The notes beneath the pieces were generated by a model, which saw nothing but the letters and a program-made list of their open reading frames with translations, made no database searches and was not told the origin of the DNA. A stretch of 64,000 nucleotides of DNA, from positions 66,917,274 to 66,981,273 of the forward strand of contig OZ035962.1 in the NCBI GenBank assembly GCA_964034945.1, in the 5' to 3' direction. The position numbers were made by a program, and so were the translations under genes. This DNA is from Chrysopilus asiliformis (taxonomy: Eukaryota > Arthropoda > Insecta > Diptera > Rhagionidae). This document shows, piece by piece, positions 1 to 8,023 of the stretch (position 1 is its first letter; each line of letters begins with the position of its first letter).

Positions 1-158
1 TGACAAGAAAAAAATGACAAATTTGTCAAACTTGTAAATGTAGCATTAGTATGTGTAAAAATCCAAAATGACGTCTGTCCAAATGACGCCACGCTTGTTT
101 ATACTTTTTAGTCTTCGAATACATATTTGAGATATTTTTATGAACTTTTTAATTCCAG
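1..158 (+). repeat. Dispersed repeat R1, copy A, left part
   Basis: Left flank of the errantivirus. Positions 61-125 match, in reverse complement, about 16990-17045 (block around GACGTCTG, TTTATACTTTTTAGTC, TTCGAAT). The last bases, CTTTTTAATTCCAG, match 60372-60382 just before the sequence that resumes after the virus at 11997. This and 11997-12378 are therefore two halves of one older repeat. The repeat family is not identified and no coding capacity is visible. Confidence 0.75.
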
Positions 159-381
159 TGTGATGAATTGCATTTCGACTTTTTCTGATGCAATCCACCA
201 CTTAACCCAAAACAACAAGTCCAAAGTACTAAGCCAAAGTATTGACCCAGCCTTCGAGCAACATAAGCAATTCCTAGTACTGTCATATGCAGCCAGGTCA
301 ATGCACTTACCTAACCCCTATAAAAATCATCAATTTCCTGTCTGTCAATATATCAATATATTTTTCACATGCAATTCTTAA

Positions 382-559
382 ACCATTATGCCAAATTATC
401 AAAACCTCAATTCAACATCGGTCAATGCACCCGCCACATAATTGCTTAAACACCTGCACATAAATCATAGGCAAAATTGTCCATATATCTTCCATTATGC
501 GAAATCATCAAAATACTTCAATTCACCTAAATACCGTCGGTCAACGCTCCCGACATATA
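382..559 (+). repeat. Degenerate direct repeat in U3
   Basis: Two related blocks, about 382-441 and 493-559, share CCATTATGC, AAAT.ATCAAAA, TTCAATTCA, CGGTCAA and CGC.CATA in the same order. They lie upstream of the TATA box in both LTR copies. Duplicated U3 blocks can be enhancer or insulator modules in retroelements, but this role is inferred only from position. Confidence 0.6.
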
Positions 560-803
560 TTCAACATTAAAATCATAAAAATGTCGATCAACAAAATAAA
601 CGAAGCACGCGACAAGCGCGCTCATATTGCAATACATATGTTTCGATCGTATTTCACAAGAGTGAAATACGCGAATTAGCAACTTTCCTGACAATGCAAT
701 TCTTAGTTCCGTCACCCAGAACTAGGGCAAATAATTCTTGCACCTGTTTTGGCAACGTGACTTAAGATTCCCACCATCACCAACGTGAGCAGGTCAAGAA
801 GCC

Positions 804-810
804 TATAAAA
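804..810 (+). promoter_or_regulatory. TATA box of LTR promoter
   Basis: TATAAAA in the 5' LTR, repeated at 11381-11387 in the 3' LTR. It follows an AT-rich U3, and a GGGGAGTTTTT stretch where initiation could fall starts about 22 bases further on. The start site itself is inferred. Confidence 0.65.
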
Positions 811-1310
811 GAAGGTGTTAAGGCCTGACTCGGGGAGTTTTTTACGTGTTTCTTTTTGGAGTTTTTTAGTTTTGGAAGAGTTATTAAGAGGTACCTTGGA
901 TAGAAGACATCGGTGAGCTAGTTATATCGGGAGTGATTTATTTTTGAAAAATTATGTTTTAAAGTCAAGTTAAGAATCTTTAAAAGAGTTTTTGAGTATT
1001 TATCTTAAATCTGATTTTTGAATGTTGTCCGTTTTTCCAAACATTTGTGTTCAAGTGCAATTCAGTGTTTTCAGAAAACCATAAAACGAGGTGAAACTTT
1101 AAAACTTAGGAATTTAGTATTCAGACTAATAATAAATACATATATATTGTGAATCTATAAGTGATTAAAATTTGTGAAACAAATTAAGATCCAGAAGGTT
1201 TAAGATTTGTAATTCAACCTAAGTTCTAAAAATTTCCTAATACAAAAAATTGTGAACAAATTAAATTATAAAACTTTGTGTAATCAGTCGAGCTAGAAGT
1301 CTATTTATGA

Positions 1311-1316
1311 AATAAA
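1311..1316 (+). promoter_or_regulatory. Polyadenylation signal AATAAA in LTR
   Basis: AATAAA followed about 25 bases later by GT/T-rich sequence (TGTTTTATTGTTTTGGGG). The copy in the 3' LTR, 11888-11893, would be the one used to end genomic RNA. Confidence 0.55.
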
Positions 1317-1421
1317 ATTCTTTAACGGAAATTTTGTGACTATTGTTTTATTGTTTTGGGGCGAAAGTTTTCAAAAGGGATTGACAAGTCGCATCGAGGT
1401 GAAATCACGTTATGTTACATT

Positions 1422-1439
1422 TGGCGCAGTCGGTAGGAT
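1422..1439 (+). other. Primer-binding site, tRNA-Ser type
   Basis: TGGCGCAGTCGGTAGGAT begins two bases after the LTR end. Its reverse complement ends CGACTGCGCCA, the form of a tRNA-Ser 3' acceptor arm plus CCA. The 17.6/297 group of errantiviruses uses this primer type. It would prime minus-strand DNA synthesis. Confidence 0.88.
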
Positions 1440-1688
1440 GTTCGCAGAAAAATTAGTGAAGTAAAGTGACATAATTCATTATCACGCACATTTAAACTCT
1501 AAATTTGTGTAATTTATAATAGTAACAAGTGCTATTATCACAAACGAAAGAAACCAGCGGGAAGTGAACATTTTACTGTGGCTATCGCGAACATTCGAAC
1601 ATTTAGTTTGTGTACTTATATTAGTTAATCAGAACTAGTATCACAAACAGTAACAGTGACGTGAACCCGGCATAGTGCGATTAAATAA
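1440..1688 (+). other. Untranslated leader between primer site and gag
   Basis: About 250 bases with no ORF of note. It would carry any packaging signal, but I see no structure I can assign. The first ATG with a long frame after it is at 1689. Confidence 0.7.
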
Positions 1689-3479
1689 ATGTCAAAACTG
1701 TTGAAAACGGTTCTCCGAGTGAATCCCGACAGGAAAGCAAAGAAGAAATCAACCTCAAAATCACCGATCACACCGAGTGCAGAACCAGTTCCGACCACAT
1801 CACAACAATCAAACACAGAAGGACGAACATCAGAAAAGCAGACAGTAACCGTAACACCACATATTTTGGAGACGACAGACACATTATACAACTTACTAGG
1901 AGAAATTCAACTGAGGATCAACGAGCAAATAGAAGGAATCCAGCAAACACCAAAACCAACCAGGCATTTCAACACATCTACACCACAACCCGGACCTAGC
2001 AGGACAACGAGATACAGCGACGTGCCGCTTAGAGAAGGACGTATCTACCAGCGAAGCAAATTAACATCAGACTCAACACAGGAAAAGCTTGTAAGTGAAA
2101 AATTTCAAGAAATATTAGATTTTAGGAATAAGTACTTAAATATTAGTAATAAAAATTTGAAATTGTTTTGGCAAGATAGTCAATTCGGTGAAATATCGTC
2201 CCTTTACGAAGAAACTTTCGCGGAAGAAAAAAATTTACCCTCTACGGTTAACGAATTTATAGAATCAATTGATCGATTCATCCTAGATTTATATAGTCCA
2301 AGCCAGTACAATCCAATCCCAGCTTCCAAAATGAATTTCCTGGACACCGCTAAGTTAATTAATGAAATTGTTCCGTTATTTTCGGGTGAAAATCGAGATA
2401 CAGTTAGAATAGATTTACAGATATTTTTAGATAGTGCCCAACAAATTTATGACAATCTTAACCCAGAAGAATGTCCTCTGTTTCTCTCTCTGATAAAAAC
2501 AAGGCTAAGAGGCGATGCCTATGACTTGATGAGAAATCACCAATTCGAAAACTTTCAAAATTTTTCTGAAATGTTATCTGTAAATTATGCCCCTTCTAAA
2601 AGTATCAACGACCTGTTCGCCAGCGTACGAAAATGCGTACAAAGGCCAGGTGAAGGAGTAATGGCATACGGGTGCAGACTGGTCAAACAATACAAGGAAT
2701 TACGTTTGGCCGTTACAAAAAAATACCCTTCGGCTAATGACGCGCTATTACGAGAAGTCGAAGAGGAAACAAAATTCACGTTCAAGTCAGGTATTCTTAG
2801 TCCTACAATACGCCAAGCCATATTGGGACACACAGATAAAACATTATTGGCATTAATGAATCTGGCCGAAGAAATCGAAAGATCGGAAGAAAGGGTTTAC
2901 TCTCAAAACCGATCAAGCAGACTTTTCGACCATGAACTAAATCCTTATCAAAATTTATCGCATAATAGTTTTTCAAATTTTAACCCCAACTCCAATCAAA
3001 GATTAAATGGCACAAATAATTTCACCACTTCTTTCACAAACCAAACATCAAATAAATCTAATAACTATTCTAGAAATTTTCAACCCAAGAATAACTCCAC
3101 TTTCCAAAATCAATCCCAACCAAATAGGTTCTCCGATTCCAGAAACTTGCGCTGTGATTTCTGTAAAAAGATTGGACACGATGTTTCAAGCTGTCGAACT
3201 AAACAATATTATTGTACACACTGTAAAATAAATGGCCATAGCACCGATCGTTGCCGAACTAATCAAAATGTCCGACCTCACAACAATTACCAACAGAGGT
3301 CGAACGATTCCAATTTTCCAAATAATACCAATAGAGCCAAAATTAATGCTATTACTCAACAACCGAATCCTCCGAATGATAACACCGAAATATGTGAGTG
3401 GTGTGAAAGAAACACCCACGCTTCTGCGGATTGTCCCTACAAATTAAGATGGGATCAGAAAAGGTCTCAGGAAAACTAA
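1689..3479 (+). CDS. gag: Gag polyprotein
   Basis: 596 residues. The structural polyprotein would form the particle shell and bind RNA. The N-terminal 130 residues are basic and Ser/Thr/Pro-rich. A helical retrotransposon-type capsid region spans roughly residues 215-400. An Asn/Ser-rich linker leads to three canonical CX2CX4HX4C zinc knuckles at residues 489-502, 509-522 and 569-582, which would form the nucleocapsid. Three CCHC knuckles is notable, because several Drosophila errantivirus Gags have few or none. The ATG at 1689 opens the only long frame after the leader; the TAA is at 3477-3479. The frame overlaps pol by up to 73 bases in the -1 register. A GTAAGT at 2091-2096 is a possible splice donor (see env). 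The frame is intact. Confidence 0.93.
   Translation: MSKLLKTVLRVNPDRKAKKKSTSKSPITPSAEPVPTTSQQSNTEGRTSEKQTVTVTPHILETTDTLYNLLGEIQLRINEQIEGIQQTPKPTRHFNTSTPQPGPSRTTRYSDVPLREGRIYQRSKLTSDSTQEKLVSEKFQEILDFRNKYLNISNKNLKLFWQDSQFGEISSLYEETFAEEKNLPSTVNEFIESIDRFILDLYSPSQYNPIPASKMNFLDTAKLINEIVPLFSGENRDTVRIDLQIFLDSAQQIYDNLNPEECPLFLSLIKTRLRGDAYDLMRNHQFENFQNFSEMLSVNYAPSKSINDLFASVRKCVQRPGEGVMAYGCRLVKQYKELRLAVTKKYPSANDALLREVEEETKFTFKSGILSPTIRQAILGHTDKTLLALMNLAEEIERSEERVYSQNRSSRLFDHELNPYQNLSHNSFSNFNPNSNQRLNGTNNFTTSFTNQTSNKSNNYSRNFQPKNNSTFQNQSQPNRFSDSRNLRCDFCKKIGHDVSSCRTKQYYCTHCKINGHSTDRCRTNQNVRPHNNYQQRSNDSNFPNNTNRAKINAITQQPNPPNDNTEICEWCERNTHASADCPYKLRWDQKRSQEN
3407..3479 (+). promoter_or_regulatory. gag-pol overlap, presumed -1 frameshift window
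   Basis: The pol frame is closed by TGA at 3404-3406 and open afterwards, while gag ends at 3479, so a -1 shift must occur inside these 73 bases. There is no textbook X-XXY-YYZ heptamer. The closest candidate is GGAAAAC at 3470-3476, directly before the gag stop and followed by AAAAAGGG. The exact site is a guess; the -1 register and the limits of the window are direct observations. Confidence 0.6.
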
Positions 3480-6400
3480 AAAGGGAAGAAGCTATACACT
3501 CGACTTCTATTCCCACTAAGCAAAAAGAGTGTAAACTTTTAAAAACTCCTGAATACAATTCTAAAGCTCTCCCAAAACTAAACCCTAAAGTACTAACTCC
3601 TATTTCTGAAAGTGACAAACCTGTCATCACTAATTTTTCTATACAAAATGACGCTACAGTAAAGGTTAATTCGGACATAGCAAGAAATAATCCTTTAAAA
3701 TTGCTCGTGGACACGGGAGCGGATGTCAGTTTGCTGAAGAAAGAAGCACTAAAACCGGAAATACTCCCAAATCCACAAAAGTCAATCCTTCTAAACAGCC
3801 TTTACGGCGGAGATAGTACAACCCTCGGAACCTGTGTAGGAAAAGTTGAGGCCGAAACCAATGATACTGTTACTTACACCCTAAAATGTGAATTCCAAAT
3901 TGTCGAAGATACAAACTCTATGTCATTCGATGGAATTTTAGGAAGGGATTTCCTATGGAACCGAACGTACATCGATTGTGTCGATAAGAAGCTCCGTTTT
4001 CCCGTACAAAGAGATATGAAAGAAGATTTGATCATACCCGTTAATTCAGATCCCCAACAGGCAGTTAAACCAAAAGAGTTTTCTGGAATACCTTTGGGAA
4101 ATCATGATGACAAAAGGGTGAGCATAAAGGATATTAGTGTAGCTGAAATGGAAACTAAAAGGTTTTCCCTACCAGATCATTCTGAATACCAGGCAGATAA
4201 ACGACAAATGTTTTCTGAAATACCTGAACAGAATAGATCAAAAAATTTTCAAAATAACAAACGAAAGGCGCTACTGAAATATCCCACCGAGGACAGTACA
4301 CTTTCAAATTCAAACAAACTTCCGAATCCAGTAGTAAAAAATACTACCAATCAAAGAAAGGCGCTACTGAAAAATCCCACCGAGGACAGTACACTTTCGA
4401 GTTATAAAAATTTAAACACAAAATCCACAAATCCTCAAGAACAAGAAATATTCATTAATCAGGCACAAATACCAAAATTCTCTTCAACAATTAGGTCTAT
4501 AGAAGACGTGCGCATACTTGTGAAACAATTAGAGGAAGATTTTAAGGAATTCCAACTTCCGAAACATCAAAATCCTTCCCAAATATCAAATTCCATTAAC
4601 GCGGAAAATTCCAAAGTTCGTAAAACAAAAATTAAGCTACCGCCGGACAAAGTTCATTGGAAACAACCCCCTTCTCCCCAAAATGATAACCAATTACATA
4701 AGCAAGTACTCAATTTTAGAATTCAACCTAGATCCGAAACAATCATACACTATCCAGCAACTCAAATTAAATCTGATCATATATGTTTATCCCAAGAACT
4801 CCAACCTGGCGTATTTTTGAGTAACGCCCTAGTAAGGTCTATAGACGGGAAAATTACCCTCAGTGTTCTTAATAATAATTCCTCAGAAGTGACTCTGAAC
4901 GAAATACCTCTAAAATTAATAAAAATGAAAAAATTTAAAATATTTGCTTTGAATTCTGTAAAAAACAACACAGAATCTCCACTGAAATACAAACGCATTA
5001 AACAGATCACAGAGTCTATAATACTGGATGAAACTCTTAACGAGGAAGAAAGACGATCTGTACTCAACATTTGTTCCCAATACCATGATCTATTTCATTT
5101 ACCCGGAGATAAATTATCTTATTCAAACATTTTAAAACACAAAATTCCCACTAAGGCTGATCAACCACCGATCAATCTCAAAAACTATCGTCTTCCAGAA
5201 ATCCAACGGGAAGTTATATACGATCAAGTTAACCAAATGATCGATGATGGCATTGTTAAACCTAGCAAAAGTCCATGGAACTCCCCTCTTTTAGTTGTAT
5301 CTAAAAAACCGGGAGCTAATGGAGAAAAGAAATGGAGAGTAGTGATTGACTTTAGGAAACTGAATGACGTCACTATTGGCGACGCCTTTCCTCTGCCTAG
5401 AATTGAAGAAATTCTAGACCAGTTAGGAAACTCAACATACTTTACCACATTGGACTTAGCTAGTGGTTACCATCAAATAGAAGTAGATCCCAAGGACAGA
5501 GGAAAAACAGCCTTCAGCACATCCTTTGGACATTACGAGTTCACAAGGATGCCATTCGGGCTCAAGTCAGCTCCTGCTACCTTCCAAAGAGCAATGAACC
5601 ACGCTCTGACAGGATTGCAAGGAATAAAGTGTTTTATATACATTGACGATTTAGTAATCTACGGAAAAAATTTAATAGATCACAATGATAAATTGATTGA
5701 AGTATCTCAAAGACTACGAAACTACAATTTAAAATTGCAACCTGAGAAGTGCCATTTTCTCCGGAAAGAGGTTATTTATTTAGGTCACAAGTGCACGAGT
5801 GAAGGAGCACTACCCGATCCTCAAAATGTGAAATGTGTTCAAGAATTTCCCAAACCCAGAACCATTCGTCAAGTCCAAAGTTTTCTTGGTTTAGCCAATT
5901 ATTATCGAAAGTTTATTGAAAACTTTTCAAAAATAGCCTTGCCATTAACTAATTTACTCAGAAAAGGCAAAAAATTTAATTGGGATGCTAAATGTGAAGA
6001 TTCTTTTCAAACTCTTCGAAAAGCACTTACTAACCCGCCGTTACTCGCATACCCTGATTTTTCCCAACCATTTACCTTAACGACTGATGCCAGCGGGGAA
6101 GCATTAGGCGCAATACTAGCACAAGATGAACGTCCTATCGCATATGCAAGTAGAACACTTAATGAGGCTGAACGCCGATACTCCACGATCGAAAAGGAAT
6201 TGCTAGCCATCGTATGGGCTACCAAACATTTTCGATGTTATTTATTAGGGAGAAAGTTTATTGTATATTCGGACCACCGTCCTTTAAAGGGAGTTTTTAA
6301 CATCAAGGATACGACCTCAAGGTTAACCAGGTTTAGGCATAAATTATCAGATTATGAATATGTGATCGAATACAAGGCAGGTAAACATAATACCGCCGCT

Positions 6401-7864
6401 GACGCATTAAGTAGAATTCCCTACAATCAAAACCCGAACAATACTAATGACACCGATTTACAACAACAAAATGCTACGAAGACAGCGCACGACGAAAGCC
6501 GCGAAGATGTTATGGTTGATTATAACAAACCTAGCAAAAACGTTCACTTCGAAAACTCAAATCAAAATTGCTCTAAAGAAACAAAAACAACAAATGTTGG
6601 TGTCGTAACCCGTTCGCAAAAAAGACAAGCGGCAAAAAGTACTGTGGAAGAAAACCAAACAAACGAATTAAGTGATTCTCAAATTTCAAAACATCCATCG
6701 TTGAAGGTAAACGAAAACAACTCTGAAACAGAAGCGATCGAAAATGCTGACCCAAGCGATTCAACATCAGTAGAAGAAGAAATTCTAGGTCAAGGTAAAA
6801 CATATGAGTTCTTAAGCGATCCTAAGGAAATAGAAACTGTCTTGAAAACCTATCACAATGCCCCTTTAGGAGGTCATCAAGGAGTCTACAAGACCTATAG
6901 TCGGATCAGAACATATTTCAAGTGGAAAAACATGCTTCGAGACATCGAAAAATTTATAAAAAGTTGCCCTCAATGTCAAAAGAATAAACAGTCAAAACAT
7001 TTTCGGTTACCTATGGTAATCACGGATACTGCATCCATGCCCTTTGACAAAGTGTATTTGGATATTGTAGGACCATTACCCATCACTAATTTAGGAAACA
7101 AATATATCCTAACTTTTGAGGACGATCTAACTCGTTTCTTCGATTGCGTTCCCCTAGATAATTGCGAAGCAGAGACCGTTGCTAAGGCATTCTATGAGCA
7201 AATCATTACAAGGTATCGAATTCCAAAGAAACTAGTGACCGACCAAGGTACAAATTTCTTAAGCAACGTTTTCAAACAAGTATGTAAACTACTAAAAATT
7301 CAAAAATTACAGACTACGGCTTATCATCCTCAATCCAACGGCACCTTAGAACGCACTCATCGTCCATTAGCAGAATACCTTCGAAACTTTGTTAGTGAGC
7401 ACCCAACGACATGGGATCAATGGCTCAGAGAAGCGGTCCACGTACATAACAATACAATTCATTCATCTACTAAATATACTCCTATGGATCTTCTATTCGG
7501 TTTTACCACCGAACTCCCCACCAATCTCAAACGTGAACCCGCACCCCTTTATAATGACGAGAATTATTACTACCTTCTTCGATATAAACTTCAAACAGCC
7601 TACAAAATTGCTCGAAAAAATATTTTGGCAAGTAAAAACAAATCAAAACATTATTATGATCGAACTGCATCGAACATAACTTATAAAATAGGAGACCCAG
7701 TACTACTTCGCAATGAAGTTAGAAAATCGAAACTAGACCCTATATGGAAAGGTCCATATGAAATAAAAGATATCCCTAATTCAGTAAATTCCATCATTCA
7801 AATTGGTAAGAAATTAGTTCGAGTACACAATAACCGAATAAAACTCTTCCATTCAACAAACTAA
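3407..7864 (+). CDS. pol: Pol polyprotein (PR-RT-RNaseH-IN)
   Basis: Expressed as Gag-Pol; it has no ATG at its head. Residues are counted from codon 3431. Protease has DTGA at 94-97 and a later ILGRDF motif. A long linker (about 190-570) follows: a low-complexity part holding a 31-codon-offset duplication (4263 and 4356), then a beta-rich segment near 425-510 like the PR-RT linker of many Ty3/gypsy Pols. Reverse transcriptase has D675 and YIDD at 737-740. RNase H has D886, E923 and D948. A charged spacer holds VTRSQ. Integrase has an HHCC finger (H1142, C1179, C1182), D1211, D1271 and E1307 (a D35E spacing) and GPY at 1441-1443. At about 1,480 residues it is some 400 longer than the 17.6 or gypsy Pols, mainly through the linkers. 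No frameshift or stop is seen. Confidence 0.95.
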   Translation, partial: KKHPRFCGLSLQIKMGSEKVSGKLKREEAIHSTSIPTKQKECKLLKTPEYNSKALPKLNPKVLTPISESDKPVITNFSIQNDATVKVNSDIARNNPLKLLVDTGADVSLLKKEALKPEILPNPQKSILLNSLYGGDSTTLGTCVGKVEAETNDTVTYTLKCEFQIVEDTNSMSFDGILGRDFLWNRTYIDCVDKKLRFPVQRDMKEDLIIPVNSDPQQAVKPKEFSGIPLGNHDDKRVSIKDISVAEMETKRFSLPDHSEYQADKRQMFSEIPEQNRSKNFQNNKRKALLKYPTEDSTLSNSNKLPNPVVKNTTNQRKALLKNPTEDSTLSSYKNLNTKSTNPQEQEIFINQAQIPKFSSTIRSIEDVRILVKQLEEDFKEFQLPKHQNPSQISNSINAENSKVRKTKIKLPPDKVHWKQPPSPQNDNQLHKQVLNFRIQPRSETIIHYPATQIKSDHICLSQELQPGVFLSNALVRSIDGKITLSVLNNNSSEVTLNEIPLKLIKMKKFKIFALNSVKNNTESPLKYKRIKQITESIILDETLNEEERRSVLNICSQYHDLFHLPGDKLSYSNILKHKIPTKADQPPINLKNYRLPEIQREVIYDQVNQMIDDGIVKPSKSPWNSPLLVVSKKPGANGEKKWRVVIDFRKLNDVTIGDAFPLPRIEEILDQLGNSTYFTTLDLASGYHQIEVDPKDRGKTAFSTSFGHYEFTRMPFGLKSAPATFQRAMNHALTGLQGIKCFIYIDDLVIYGKNLIDHNDKLIEVSQRLRNYNLKLQPEKCHFLRKEVIYLGHKCTSEGALPDPQNVKCVQEFPKPRTIRQVQSFLGLANYYRKFIENFSKIALPLTNLLRKGKKFNWDAKCEDSFQTLRKALTNPPLLAYPDFSQPFTLTTDASGEALGAILAQDERPIAYASRTLNEAERRYSTIEKELLAIVWATKHFRCYLLGRKFIVYSDHRPLKGVFNIKDTTSRLTRFRHKLSDYEYVIEYKAGKHNTAADALSRIPYNQNPNNTNDTDLQQQNATKTAHDESREDVMVDYNKPSKNVHFENSNQNCSKETKTTNVGVVTRSQKRQAAKSTVEENQTNELSDSQISKHPSLKVNENNSETEAIENADPSDSTSVEEEILGQGKTYEFLSDPKEIETVLKTYHNAPLGGHQGVYKTYSRIRTYFKWKNMLRDIEKFIKSCPQCQKNKQSKHFRLPMVITDTASMPFDKVYLDIVGPLPITNLGNKYILTFEDDLTRFFDCVPLDNCEAETVAKAFYEQIITRYRIPKKLVTDQGTNFLSNVFKQVCKLLKIQKLQTTAYHPQSNGTLERTHRPLAEYLRNFVSEHPTTWDQWLREAVHVHNNTIHSSTKYTPMDLLFGFTTELPTNLKREPAPLYNDENYYYLLRYKLQTAYKIARKNILASKNKSKHYYDRTASNITYKIGDPVLLRNEVRKSKLDPIWKGPYEIKDIPNSVNSIIQIGKKLVRVHNNRIKLFHSTN

Positions 7865-8023
7865 GACTCTCTTGATCACTAAGTAGACCCCCTTCGCCTG
7901 GATTGACAATCTTGTCAAAAGAAGAATAATTTTTGTTTCTATAAATGATTCCCCCACTGTAACTAACCCAAAATGAATAAGACTTCATCAACTACCCAAA
8001 TTCTGTTTGTCCACTAGGTAACC
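7865..8023 (+). other. pol-env spacer with candidate env splice acceptor
   Basis: 159 bases without an ORF. CCACTAG at 8011-8017 precedes the env ATG by six bases and could be the 3' splice site of a subgenomic env mRNA, the usual expression route for errantivirus env. The upstream tract is only weakly pyrimidine-rich. Splicing is inferred. Confidence 0.4.

Larger units (their letters stand above)
159..1419 (+). repeat. 5' LTR of the errantivirus
   Basis: 1,261 bp, beginning TGTGATGAATTG and ending TTATGTTACA, repeated at 10736-11996. It is long for this class; Drosophila errantivirus LTRs are usually a few hundred bp. U3 probably runs to about 830 with a TATA box at 804-810. R starts downstream of it, and an AATAAA at 1311-1316 suggests R ends near 1335. 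The short ORFs inside occur identically in the other LTR, show no recognisable domain and are not called as genes. Confidence 0.96.

Noticed and set aside
127..715. Small ORFs inside the LTRs (also at 10737-11292)
   Set aside because: Duplicated because the LTRs are duplicated; no domain, no start context, U3 position.
3431..3433. TTG as an independent start for pol
   Set aside because: The frame is already open from 3407 and Ty3/gypsy-class Pol is made by frameshift from gag; no ATG or leader supports separate initiation.
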